From: Methanosarcina horonobensis HB-1 = JCM 15518
Lineage (GTDB): Archaea > Halobacteriota > Methanosarcinia > Methanosarcinales > Methanosarcinaceae
Assembly (NCBI RefSeq): GCF_000970285.1
Contig: NZ_CP009516.1
Span: 2,335,036-2,399,035 of the forward strand
DNA length: 64,000 nt
Reading direction: 5' to 3'
Shown piece after piece: positions 8,800-17,805 of this stretch. Each line of letters begins with the position of its first letter. Position 1 is the stretch's first letter. The notes below the pieces were generated by a model that saw only the letters and a list, made by a program, of their open reading frames with translations, was not told where the DNA came from and did not search any database. Position numbers and translations under genes: made by a program.

Positions 8800-10371
8800 A
8801 TGTCCAATCACATAAACGGAACTGATAAGTGTAAACTGTACAGATTTGAGAAAAACAACTATTTTTACGGCAAGTTGATGACAGTTCGGGACTTCGAAAC
8901 CGAGCAGAGTTATTTTGATGAAAAACGTCACCTGGTCAATAGACTTCTCCACGGCTCAGGGCTTGTCTGCGGTTTTGAAGACCTTAAAATGGAGCTTAAA
9001 GGCAACAAGATTCTGATTGATTTTATAGATGGAGGAGTAGCACTTGACTGCTGCGGACGCGAGATTGTAGTACCGGCAAATACACTGGGAAAGGATGTAA
9101 TTAGCAGCAGCGGGTCAACTGTTTCTACTTTACCGGACGGCTCATTTCTCTATCTGAAATATAAACCCTGTTACGAAGGTTATGTTGCTGCAGCTTCAAA
9201 TCCCTCAAGTTGCGAAGAGAGATGCTGCCCCGGAAGGGTTGTTGAAGACTTTGAGGTAATTGTCTCGAGTGAGGCTCCCAGTTCCGAAGGTATCCGCTGC
9301 CGGGTCGAATCCTCAGAGGACCCGAATGTAATTCCTGGTGCGAGTGAGTGGCTCGAAAATCTTGAAGAAGAACACAAACAATGCTCTCTATGCGGGGAAA
9401 ATCAAGGAAGTAAGGTTTTTCTTGCGAGTGCGGACAGTGATCTCGTAATCAAACGGGAAGATACTGAAAAATACAGGATTTTTTTCACCCAGAAGGAACT
9501 CTACCAGCTTTTAAAGTGCCATATCCTGGACTCTAACAATCCTCATGAGGTAACTGCATCCCAGACCGGGGCACTTGTAAGTGTGGATGGGGTAAGCAAC
9601 CCTGGCGGAAATGTGGATCTTGCCCCAAAAAATGCCATTGTTATTATTCCTGATGATACTAACAATCTTATCGCTATAGGAGAAACCCATTCCTCAAGAA
9701 AAGACAATCCACATGAGGTTACCGCTGCCCAGACAGGGGCACTCGTTAGTGTTAGTGGAGTCGGTAATCCAGGAGGAAATATAGACCTGACCGCAGGTGC
9801 AAATATTTCGATAACTCCCAACCCTGCAGCCAATACTATTGAAATCGCTTCCACGGGAGGAGGAACCCCGGCAGTAACAGTGGAAAGCGTGGGTACCAGC
9901 CTTATTGTTGGTACTTCGGACAAATATTCTCGTGAAGATCACGTACACGACCTGGGAAAAGAAGTTGTCGACTTTGGAAACCTTTCCGAAACGCTTCAAA
10001 AGCAGCTTAACCTGCTTTTTATGTATCTCAGAGAAAGAGCTCTGAAATGTACTGTAAGTAATTTTAAAATAATTATGAGGCAGCTGGACAGCAGTATAGC
10101 CTTTAAAATTTCCCAGGTAGCCAAAGATGCAGTGGACAACAGGATCTATGAAAATGAGGATGATTTCATTTCTTTTATGAAAGACTTGCTGGAGTTGATG
10201 AAGGAATTTGCAGATGAAATTCAGGGAAGAGTTACGGATATAAGTTTTGAAAGATTTATGAAATCACTGGAAGAACTTAAAGCGGCTATTGGCTCAGGCG
10301 ATGCGATTCAGGTAGCTATACAGCAGGATGAAGTCTGCTTCTATGCTATGGAACTTGAGATGCGAGGATAA
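8800..10371 (+). CDS. Probable injection-system fibre / receptor-binding protein
   Basis: About 523 residues. ATG 8800 follows AAAGGGGT, which favours it over an in-frame ATG-less extension upstream to 8740. The N-terminal domain (YFYGKLMTVRDFETEQSYFD, then LLHGSGLVCGF and ALDCCGREIVVP) belongs to a family seen beside eCIS baseplate genes. The centre holds two copies of NPHEVTA(A/S)QTGALVSV, the classic phage tail-fibre repeat, followed by a DHVHDLG element. The C-terminus is alpha-helical. The position after the baseplate block and the tail-fibre repeats suggest it attaches to the tail and determines target binding. The exact role is inferred. Confidence 0.65.
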   Translation: MSNHINGTDKCKLYRFEKNNYFYGKLMTVRDFETEQSYFDEKRHLVNRLLHGSGLVCGFEDLKMELKGNKILIDFIDGGVALDCCGREIVVPANTLGKDVISSSGSTVSTLPDGSFLYLKYKPCYEGYVAAASNPSSCEERCCPGRVVEDFEVIVSSEAPSSEGIRCRVESSEDPNVIPGASEWLENLEEEHKQCSLCGENQGSKVFLASADSDLVIKREDTEKYRIFFTQKELYQLLKCHILDSNNPHEVTASQTGALVSVDGVSNPGGNVDLAPKNAIVIIPDDTNNLIAIGETHSSRKDNPHEVTAAQTGALVSVSGVGNPGGNIDLTAGANISITPNPAANTIEIASTGGGTPAVTVESVGTSLIVGTSDKYSREDHVHDLGKEVVDFGNLSETLQKQLNLLFMYLRERALKCTVSNFKIIMRQLDSSIAFKISQVAKDAVDNRIYENEDDFISFMKDLLELMKEFADEIQGRVTDISFERFMKSLEELKAAIGSGDAIQVAIQQDEVCFYAMELEMRG

Positions 10372-10550
10372 GTTCTGGGATAAACGAAAATTACGCCACC
10401 CATGCAAAATTTTCTGACTTAAACCCTTTATTTTCAGTATCATCTCCGATTATTTAGATGGTTTAAACCTTTTAATTTTTAACCATGATTTTTGAGGCGG
10501 GAATTTAATCTACTTAATATTTTTATTTTTTTCACGGTCTTTCAATCTCT

Positions 10551-10572
10551 GGCTGGCATATTTAAAATAAAT
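10551..10572 (+). promoter_or_regulatory. TATA-like promoter of payload gene 1
   Basis: GGCTGGCATATTTAAAATAA lies 30-45 bases before the start of the first payload gene. The same CTGGYAYATTTAAA-like block stands in front of the other two payload genes (13250-13268 and 16142-16161), so each appears to have its own copy of one promoter. Confidence 0.55.
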
Positions 10573-10596
10573 TATCAAACAAATTGGGAAGAATAC

Positions 10597-12429
10597 ATGG
10601 CTGAGAAAGCTGTAGTTCATGCCAAATCACAGGAATCAAAGCAGAAATGCTCGAGTTTTTGCAACCAGAAATCCGGCTATAATTCTTCCGGGTCTCCTGC
10701 TGACAGGATGCTGCAGCTTCAAAGAACTGCAGGCAATCAGGCTGTTCAGAGGCTGATCAAATCAAGAGTTCTGCAGGCTAAGCTTAAAGTGGGTCAGCCT
10801 GACGATATCTACGAACAGGAAGCCGACAGGGTGGCTAATGAAGTGATGCGGATGCCTTTGAAAACGGGAGACAGCGATCAGTCATCAGTGGACAGTACAA
10901 GTACGAAACCCGTAATTCAATTGAAGTCAGGCTGCCTGTTTGCCAAGGGTCCCCCGTGCGGGGAAGAGGAACTTCTTGAAAGAACGATCATGCTTCAGAT
11001 GATGCATCATTCCGATCTTGATTCCGGCCAAGGCCCCGATGTTCCGCCGTCAGCGGAGTCAGCCATCAGATCGCTCACAGGTAGGGGACAACATCTCTCC
11101 CGGTCTGAGCGCTCTTTCTTCGAGCCGCGCTTTGGGCATGATTTCGGCGGTGTGCGCATACACTCCGGACATGACGCAGGTGAATTGGCCGATGCTTTAC
11201 GTGCAAAGGCGTTCACGGTGGGGAGGGATGTGGTGTTCGGGAAGGGGGAGCACATAATGGGGACGAGCGAAGGACAGCGCCTATTGGCACATGAGCTAAC
11301 GCATGTGGTGCAGCAGTCAAGGTCACAATTGCCTATCACTACTGCGACCCGGCCCGGCTTAGTGCAACGACAGAAAGGCGATGCGAAGCAAGCGGCGCGA
11401 GCCAGGGTAGACGAGGCGATGAAAAAACTCAAGGCGAAATTCGGACTGGCTAAGGTCACTGAGGAAAATGGTGCCACGTGGAGTGAGTCCGAGTTGGCGA
11501 AGGTCGATGCTGCCTTCTCAAAAGTAAGCAAGGAAGATCAACCGTTGCTCAAGGATTTACATCTGGTTCGTACGGACAAATTTGAACCTTTTGTGCGGCA
11601 AGGGAAAACATTCAAGATCGCCGGGACGACCTTCGGTATTGGAATGATAAAACTGGCTAGGGAAGCGTTTCAGGGCGATGCTAGTACGATCCTCCACGAG
11701 GTCGGCCATTTGATACAAAATAAAGTGGCCTCCGCGATGTTAGAGAAGTCCAAGGCCAAGTTCGATCTCGAAGCGACAAGACTAATACTGGCAGAAATAC
11801 AGAAAAAGGCTCCCACTCGGGTGGGCCACGAGATACAAACCTTTGTCGCAGCACTCAACCTAGTGGCAGCAGCGGCTGTCGATCTGATGAATAGCGGCGA
11901 AGATGACCGGGCAGCTAAGCAAAGTGTTCTGGATGATGCCAAAATGCAAGCCGACATTGCTCGGTTAGAGGTTGAACGACTTACGAACGATGATGTCGCA
12001 AAGGCTTGGTTAGAAGTCCACGACAGGCAGCAAAAGTGGGTTGAGGCAATCGAGAAATATGTAGAGGAGAAGGGAAAAAAGAACCTGACAGGTTTCATTG
12101 ATGTGGTCACGAAGAACAACCTCGCACGGAAGAGGTATGCTCCGTTCACAGACTATGTAGCAGCTCACTGGCCAACTAAGCCGGAGGAATTCTTTGCACA
12201 ATCATTTCACACGTGGCGCACCAACCCGAATTACATGAAGAGGAATATGAAACCTCTCTTTGATTGGTTCGAGAAGGGAGGCCATCGGGAGAGTAAAGGC
12301 TATCTGGAGGGCAAAGGCGCAATTGAAACAGTGCGTGAAGTTGCCCCCGTGATATATGAGCTGGGGAAAGAATTCAAGGAGACCTTTTGGCCTAAGGAGT
12401 TTCAAGATGCCATCTTTGGAAACCAGTAG
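10597..12429 (+). CDS. eCIS payload: DUF4157 leader with C-terminal ATLF-like metalloprotease
   Basis: About 610 residues from ATG 10597 (MAEKAVVHAK), not the longer open frame to 10492. Residues 1-90 are the shared leader (SGSPADRMLQLQRTAGNQA, then QPDDIYEQEADRVANEV). DUF4157 follows with HELTHVVQQ at residues 232-240. The C-terminal half has a second zinc-binding motif, HEVGH at 367-371, and a downstream PEEFFAQSFH at 529-538. This pairing resembles the ATLF (anthrax lethal factor-like) protease domain, in which the downstream Glu is the third ligand. The likely role is a toxin loaded into the tail and acting in target cells. From about 10920 the DNA becomes more GC-rich with different codon preference, which suggests the toxin part was acquired separately. 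Confidence 0.75.
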   Translation: MAEKAVVHAKSQESKQKCSSFCNQKSGYNSSGSPADRMLQLQRTAGNQAVQRLIKSRVLQAKLKVGQPDDIYEQEADRVANEVMRMPLKTGDSDQSSVDSTSTKPVIQLKSGCLFAKGPPCGEEELLERTIMLQMMHHSDLDSGQGPDVPPSAESAIRSLTGRGQHLSRSERSFFEPRFGHDFGGVRIHSGHDAGELADALRAKAFTVGRDVVFGKGEHIMGTSEGQRLLAHELTHVVQQSRSQLPITTATRPGLVQRQKGDAKQAARARVDEAMKKLKAKFGLAKVTEENGATWSESELAKVDAAFSKVSKEDQPLLKDLHLVRTDKFEPFVRQGKTFKIAGTTFGIGMIKLAREAFQGDASTILHEVGHLIQNKVASAMLEKSKAKFDLEATRLILAEIQKKAPTRVGHEIQTFVAALNLVAAAAVDLMNSGEDDRAAKQSVLDDAKMQADIARLEVERLTNDDVAKAWLEVHDRQQKWVEAIEKYVEEKGKKNLTGFIDVVTKNNLARKRYAPFTDYVAAHWPTKPEEFFAQSFHTWRTNPNYMKRNMKPLFDWFEKGGHRESKGYLEGKGAIETVREVAPVIYELGKEFKETFWPKEFQDAIFGNQ

Positions 12430-13133
12430 CGATCATGCCCGGCACAGGTTTAATTCAATCAGGAATGATATATCCCGGGGTCTCCTTTACACCCACACCC
12501 GCATCGGTGACAATACCAGGAAGATACTGGAGTCCACTTCGTTTCTCTACGGTCTCTTAGAGCTGCTCAACGAAAAAGGGATAATCACGATCGAAGAGCT
12601 TGATGAAAGGGGATGGCAGGTCGCTGAGCGCCTGGTCAGGGAGTTCACTGAGAGCGGACTCGGGCTCATGTACCAGGATCCTGGATACGAAAGTACACTT
12701 TTGATAAGGAAGCAGATGTCGATTGTGAGAGCAGGCTGGATGTATGCAAAGCGATATGCTGTAAATTACCATTCGCGCTGTCAAGACAGAGTGTAATGAA
12801 GGGATAATCCGCTGGGAGTTTGGCCGTCCCTATCTGATCGCTTGCGGTGGTGATGGTTACTGTATATGTCTGGACCGGAATACCTATAAGTGCACAGTTC
12901 GGGATCACCGGACCGTACCATGCAGGGATTTTGATTGCAGGGATAATGAACAATGGCATTTTTGGGTTGATTATGTCAAGAAGATTCTCAATCCTGAATT
13001 AAAGGATAGGATTGAGAGGGATAATAGTAAAATCTGTTCTTCCTGTTTATCAAATAAATTCAAGTTATTAATTTCCTGTTATTTTTATCAAAACGAGTAT
13101 AAGCAGTTACTAACTGTGTCTTACCAGATTTGA
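12407..13133 (+). pseudogene. YkgJ-family zinc/iron-chelating protein, broken by two frameshifts
   Basis: Homology-like sequence continues through three frames. Frame 2 from ATG 12407 gives MPSLETSSDHARHRFNSIRN and runs to GYE near 12691. Frame 1 then gives KYTFDKEADVDCESRLDVC and AICCKLPFALS to about 12795. Frame 3 gives NEGIIRWEFGRPYLIA, DGYCICLDRNTYKC and VPCRDFDCRDN, to a TGA at 13131-13133. Joined, these make the Cys-rich YkgJ cluster protein with its C-x3-CC and C-x5-C spacings. Each break needs one added base in a short A run (GAAAG and GTAATG), so either recent inactivation or sequencing error is possible. The first part overlaps the end of payload gene 1 by 23 bases. Confidence 0.7.
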
Positions 13134-13249
13134 GAGTCTGTCTAATGCTTACGATTCTCAGTAACTAACCATCACGACCGATATTTAATCTAATATTTTC
13201 ATTTTGTGGGTGCGATTTTGAATTTTTGGCACAGTTTTCAATCTTTGGC

Positions 13250-13268
13250 TGGTATATTTAAAATATAA
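13250..13268 (+). promoter_or_regulatory. TATA-like promoter of payload gene 2
   Basis: CTGGTATATTTAAAATATAA is preceded by TTTTCAATCTTTGG, matching TTTCAATCTCTGG ahead of payload gene 1. It lies about 35 bases before ATG 13297. Confidence 0.5.
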
Positions 13269-13296
13269 ATTACCAGATATAAATTGGGATGGGTAT

Positions 13297-15837
13297 ATGG
13301 TTGAAAAAACTGGAGTTAAAGCCAGAACACAAGAAACAAAGCAGAAATGCTCGAATTCTTACAAACAAAATACTAGCAGTCCCTCAGGTTCTCCTGCCGA
13401 TAGAGTCCTGCAGCTTCAAAGAACTGCGGGCAATCAGGCAGTTCAGAGGCTGGTCAGGTCAAGAACTTCACAGGCTAAGTCCAGAGCTTTGCAGGCTAAA
13501 CTCAGGATAGGCCAGCCTGATGATGTCTACGAACAGGAAGCTGACAAAATTGCCGAGCAAGTAATGAGGATGCCTGAGCCGCAGGTTCCAAAAGGAGAAG
13601 AGGTTTCCAGCCACATTCGGAATAACTCTATACAACGCAGGTGTCCAGAGTGCATTAAGAATAACCCAAAAAAGGAAGAAGAGGAGGGAATCTTCCGGAA
13701 GAAGGAGGCTTCTAGCCCTATTCCTGAAGTAACTCCAGAACTGGAATCCCATATTAGCAATATCCGTGACGGTGGCAAGCCTTTGCCCGAGTCTGTGAGA
13801 GCTTTCTATGAGCTGCGCTTTGGCCGTGATTTCAGCCAGGTACGTGTGCATACGGATTCAAAGGCGGTGCAGATGAATCGCGACCTGCGGGCACAGGCAT
13901 TCACCTATATGCAGGATATCTATTATGGAGATGGAAAAGCTCCTGATAAAAATGAGTTGACTGCCCATGAATTGACTCATGTGGTGCAGCAAACCGGGGG
14001 AGTTCAAGCCAGACAGGCCTCTGAGCAACTACCTGTCAAATTAAAGTGTTTGACTTGTGAAAAAAAGAAAGCGGAGGTACAAAGATCACCTGATATATCA
14101 GTTTCCATGCCCGGAATACAAAGGTGGTCACTCTTTGGCGATAACGAAGACGGGAAAGAGTCGAGTAGCTCAGGTGGAGGGATCTTAAATTGGGCTGAAG
14201 AGAAAGCCAGCGAGATAGTAAACTCCATTACTGAAGCCGGAGGCGAAGCGGTTGATTGGGCTAAGCAACAGGCAGGTGCAGTTATTCAATCTGGAGATGG
14301 GGCTGAACAGCAAGGTACTTCCGATAACATGTTTGGGGCAAACTTTAGCCCTGCTGCGCTGGCAACGGCAAAAAAACTGGCGAGTAAATTAAAATGCAAA
14401 TTCTCAATTGGGAAGGAAGGAATTACTCTTAGTTGCGGGCGTATCAAGTTAACAGATCCCCAGGAAGAAAAGGTTCTGGAATTTCCTAAATTATCGAAGG
14501 TTAAGAATTTAAAAGACTATATAATTGCAGGGGTAAGAATCGATACGCCTCAACTTGGGCTTGACATAGGTCCCAGCCTGTGGCTGAGCGTTGGCTCGGT
14601 TACCCTTAATGATGTTTTGATTCGGATTGATCCCCTACGTGATACTTACATAGGACAGGGGCAGGTTAATGTTCCAATAGGCAGCCATATTGTCGTCGAA
14701 GCTGCGGGAAAGATAAATGCCGGTGCCACACTCTCAATTCCGGTCGAAGGGATTAGCATCCCTATTAAGGGTTTTGCTGAAGGGGGATTCAGGGGTGAAG
14801 GTATAGGCTCTACTATCTTTAATTTTCAGGAGATGGCGCACCTATCATATATTCAGGACAAATTTATTTTTGACCTTGAAAGTAAAATTAAAGCCGGTTT
14901 TAAGGTGCAGTTTAATGTCACGCCTTTCTTAAATGTCCAGTATAAGATAGCTGAAAGAGAAAAACGCCTATGCGAGTTTACTGCACCAGTATGGACCTGG
15001 GAAAAGTGGATTAAGGCTGAAGAGCTATCTATTCCTCTTTCAATAAATCCAGGTAAAAGTAATAAGCCTGTTACTATCGGACCGGTAACGAAACAGGTTA
15101 TTTCCGGTGAGGATATCGAAGGGAATCTATCACGGAATCTGCCAGGTCTCCAGGGAAAATGTACAACGCTCTGTGATTTAATTGAAGAGATTGGAGATCC
15201 ATCTCAATTAATTTCTGCACGAAGTAGCATCGGTCAAAGTCAGGTTTTTAGTGCAAGTCAGGATAAAGTTTTGAAAGCACTTTCAAATGCAGCTGCTGAA
15301 GTTTGTGGAAAAAAGGGAGAAGTACCAGCTGTAGTCAATACGGGTTTGGATGAACCACATCCTATAGGGATGATCTGGTATAAGCCATTCAACAAATATA
15401 AACCAGTCATAAAATTCGAGCGCGATGAACATTATTATCGCACTGCACCCAAAAAACTTCCCGAAGATATTGATCCAAAAGGCCGTTCACTTGGTGTTAC
15501 GATATGGTATAAAGAAAAGAGCAAATTCAGGAAAGAGAGGAAAACTGACAGCAGGAAAGAGCAAAATCAGCTGCGAGAGATGCTCAAAGAGTACAGTATT
15601 GATTATGATGAAAACCAGTATCAGGTTGATCATGTGCTGGATCTTCAATTGGGTGGAGATGACGCATTCGAAAACCTCTGGCCTCTCGAAACAAGAGTAA
15701 ATCAGATTGCAAATAATGCTCATAGGGACCAGTGGGTCTGGTTCAGAGAATCGGAGGGCTCTAAGCCGATACAGGCAGTACTCGGGGACGCGAGACTTAA
15801 CGGCCGCTGGTTTATTATCCAGAGTACTAAGGGGTAA
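13297..15837 (+). CDS. eCIS payload: DUF4157 leader with C-terminal HNH-type nuclease
   Basis: 846 residues. The N-terminal leader is shared with the other two payloads (SGSPADRVLQLQRTAGNQA, QPDDVYEQEADKIAEQVMRM). DUF4157 has GRDFSQVRVHTDSKAV and HELTHVVQQTGG at residues 224-235. A long central region follows, with beta-rich sequence from about 350 to 560. The C-terminus has VDHVLDLQLGGDDAFENLWP from residue 777, a typical HNH/colicin-like nuclease core (D-H, then N-L-W-P-L), preceded by a basic segment. The probable activity is DNA cleavage in the target cell after injection. A CxxC (LKCLTCEKKK) lies after the DUF4157 part. No immunity gene is evident next to it. ATG 13297 is chosen because it aligns with the other payload starts; ATG 13289 is out of frame. 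Confidence 0.75.
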   Translation: MVEKTGVKARTQETKQKCSNSYKQNTSSPSGSPADRVLQLQRTAGNQAVQRLVRSRTSQAKSRALQAKLRIGQPDDVYEQEADKIAEQVMRMPEPQVPKGEEVSSHIRNNSIQRRCPECIKNNPKKEEEEGIFRKKEASSPIPEVTPELESHISNIRDGGKPLPESVRAFYELRFGRDFSQVRVHTDSKAVQMNRDLRAQAFTYMQDIYYGDGKAPDKNELTAHELTHVVQQTGGVQARQASEQLPVKLKCLTCEKKKAEVQRSPDISVSMPGIQRWSLFGDNEDGKESSSSGGGILNWAEEKASEIVNSITEAGGEAVDWAKQQAGAVIQSGDGAEQQGTSDNMFGANFSPAALATAKKLASKLKCKFSIGKEGITLSCGRIKLTDPQEEKVLEFPKLSKVKNLKDYIIAGVRIDTPQLGLDIGPSLWLSVGSVTLNDVLIRIDPLRDTYIGQGQVNVPIGSHIVVEAAGKINAGATLSIPVEGISIPIKGFAEGGFRGEGIGSTIFNFQEMAHLSYIQDKFIFDLESKIKAGFKVQFNVTPFLNVQYKIAEREKRLCEFTAPVWTWEKWIKAEELSIPLSINPGKSNKPVTIGPVTKQVISGEDIEGNLSRNLPGLQGKCTTLCDLIEEIGDPSQLISARSSIGQSQVFSASQDKVLKALSNAAAEVCGKKGEVPAVVNTGLDEPHPIGMIWYKPFNKYKPVIKFERDEHYYRTAPKKLPEDIDPKGRSLGVTIWYKEKSKFRKERKTDSRKEQNQLREMLKEYSIDYDENQYQVDHVLDLQLGGDDAFENLWPLETRVNQIANNAHRDQWVWFRESEGSKPIQAVLGDARLNGRWFIIQSTKG

Positions 15838-16191
15838 GGAAAAGTTGCGTATGGCATAGGTTCATTATAAGTTGTCTAAATGTTAACCCACATGCTCCTT
15901 TTTTTCGCGTCAGCTGCGTTGTGAGAAAGCGGAAACACAAAAGACAGGACATGATCCGAAGAGTATCGTAATTAATGTTTACGGAATTTTTATAAAGAGT
16001 TGCTGGAATTACAGGGTCAAAATTTTTACATCTTCCAAAGTAAAGAAGTGTAGATTTTTTAGATTCGATCTATGATTTGATCCACATCTCACGGATAAGA
16101 GCTGGATAATCTCCAATTTTTTTATTGCTCTAAACCTTTAACTGGCACATTTTAAAGTATAATAATACTAAATATTAATTGGGAAGGTCAT
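15838..16191 (+). other. Spacer before payload gene 3 with a promoter copy and a possible toxin remnant
   Basis: A TATA-like CTGGCACATTTTAAAGTATA at 16142-16161 sits about 35 bases before ATG 16192, the third copy of the payload promoter. Further left, one frame reads LRCEKAETQKTGHDPKS and then IVINVYG without a start (about 15915-15990). It could be a scrap of another DUF4157-type gene, but this is weak. I see nothing else in the stretch. Confidence 0.35.
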
Positions 16192-17712
16192 ATGGCTGAA
16201 AAAGCTAGAATTTATGCAAAAATAAAGGAATCAAAGCAAAAATGTTCGAATTTCTACAACCAGAAACCCAGATATAATTCTTCTGGGTCTCCTGCTGACA
16301 GAACATTGCAGCTTCAGAGAACTGCAGGCAACCAGGCAGTTCAGAGATTGATCAAATCAGGAGCTTTGCAGACTAAACTCAAGATAGGTCAGCCTAACGA
16401 TATCTACGAACAGGAAGCTGACAGGGTTGCCGAACAAGTCATGAGAATGCCGGATCCTGTTCCAGAGCGCAGGTCTACCGAACGCAATGAGAATAAAGAA
16501 AGATTCTTACAGACCAAAAAATCGCCAGAGCAGGCGCCTGTAACCCAGGGGCAGGAGAGTGTACCACCCGTCATCAATAAGGTGCTGCAATCTCCCGGTC
16601 AGCCACTCGACCCGGCTACCCGTACTTTTATGGAGCCTCGATTTGGCTATGATCTTTCGCTGGTACGGGTTCATTCCGGTACGGCCGCCGAGCAATCGGC
16701 GCAGGAGGTGAATGCCCAGGCCTATACGATAGGGCAAAACATTGTGTTTGGCACAGGTCAGTTTGCTCCGGGAACCCAAAAGGGACGGCAGTTGCTTGCC
16801 CATGAGTTAACTCATATTGTGCAACAGAACGCTTTACTGGCAAATCAATCGACGTCTAACGGCGTGATTCAGCGAAAGCCAGCTCCGGATGCAAAGACGG
16901 TAAGTGAGAACAAGGCAAGACTTGACAGGTTGGCGAGGAACCCCCGCGAGGCGCATCGCGCATGGAAGAGGCTTAACATACAGGATAGGTTCATTGTTCT
17001 AGACAGTATGGCACGACGTTATGGCGCTGCTTTTGCGGACCAGTTCCGAGAGGTTGCACAACGCGGGAAACCGGATTTTAGTGTAACCTACTGGCAGCCT
17101 CGCAGTGGGCCAACCCCAGAACAACTCAGGGCTGGAGGATGGCGCTTCCTGGAGATGGAATTCACCGGAAATGCCGCCTTCGATGTAGAGGTCTGGGTGA
17201 ATCCATCAGGAAAAACTATTCGACGGGACGTTTCCACTTATCGGCCCGACCAGCCGGAAAAAAGAGAAGAAACACCAGAAAAACTGCCGCCTACTGAAAA
17301 AAAGGAGGATAAACCGCCCATTGAGGATTGCAAAGAGCTAAAAGAAATAACATTGGCAATTTTGCGTGATACGATCTCCACCGAAAATGCCGCGAAAGCG
17401 GATCTGGAGGGCGAGAAAAGCCAGCTGGAAAAGATGAATAAGACTACCGATGATTACTGCCAGCGATACGACGAATATATCCAATCGCTGCGGGCCATGA
17501 AGACAAGAGTGGATACTTCGGTGGACGACATCGAAACTATGCGCAAACAACTGGTGGAAGCAAAGTGCCCCGTGGACATTATCGATAGCGAGCTCCAGGA
17601 GCTGACGGATCTTCAGATCTGGGTCGATATCGAGTCCGGTCCGATGGGTACACAGTTTCTCGAGTGTATCAGGGTCCGACCTCCCAGGGATTTACCTGAG
17701 GACGAAGAATGA
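16192..17712 (+). CDS. eCIS payload: DUF4157 leader with C-terminal domain of unknown function
   Basis: 506 residues from ATG 16192 (MAEKARIYAKIKESKQKCSN). The leader again has SGSPADRTLQLQRTAGNQA and QPNDIYEQEADRVAEQVMRM. DUF4157 follows with GYDLSLVRVHSGTAAEQSA and HELTHIVQQ at residues 204-212. The rest contains a segment with VTYWQPRSGPTPEQLRAGGW, a Lys/Glu/Pro linker near residues 355-380, and a helical, probably coiled-coil C-terminus (about 385-480) ending in acidic LPEDEE. I do not recognise a toxin fold. The shared leader and position make it a cargo candidate. Codon use after the leader is again more GC-rich than that of neighbouring genes. Confidence 0.68.
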   Translation: MAEKARIYAKIKESKQKCSNFYNQKPRYNSSGSPADRTLQLQRTAGNQAVQRLIKSGALQTKLKIGQPNDIYEQEADRVAEQVMRMPDPVPERRSTERNENKERFLQTKKSPEQAPVTQGQESVPPVINKVLQSPGQPLDPATRTFMEPRFGYDLSLVRVHSGTAAEQSAQEVNAQAYTIGQNIVFGTGQFAPGTQKGRQLLAHELTHIVQQNALLANQSTSNGVIQRKPAPDAKTVSENKARLDRLARNPREAHRAWKRLNIQDRFIVLDSMARRYGAAFADQFREVAQRGKPDFSVTYWQPRSGPTPEQLRAGGWRFLEMEFTGNAAFDVEVWVNPSGKTIRRDVSTYRPDQPEKREETPEKLPPTEKKEDKPPIEDCKELKEITLAILRDTISTENAAKADLEGEKSQLEKMNKTTDDYCQRYDEYIQSLRAMKTRVDTSVDDIETMRKQLVEAKCPVDIIDSELQELTDLQIWVDIESGPMGTQFLECIRVRPPRDLPEDEE

Positions 17713-17805
17713 GTGGTTTCCGGTCGAAAGCTTCCCGACTTCAGTGAATAACAGGCACTAGATAATATGGAAGATTTTCACATAATACAATAGGAGGAAT
17801 AAGTC

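Noticed and set aside
10492-10596. Longer N-terminus for payload gene 1
   Set aside because: The upstream 35 codons are hydrophobic and correspond to the TATA/promoter block shared with the other payload genes, whose starts align at ATG 10597.
12427-12450. Possible pyrrolysine readthrough of the TAG ending payload gene 1
   Set aside because: Only about seven codons would be added before TAA and no conserved extension exists. The TAG after the M23 peptidase gives an equally short extension.
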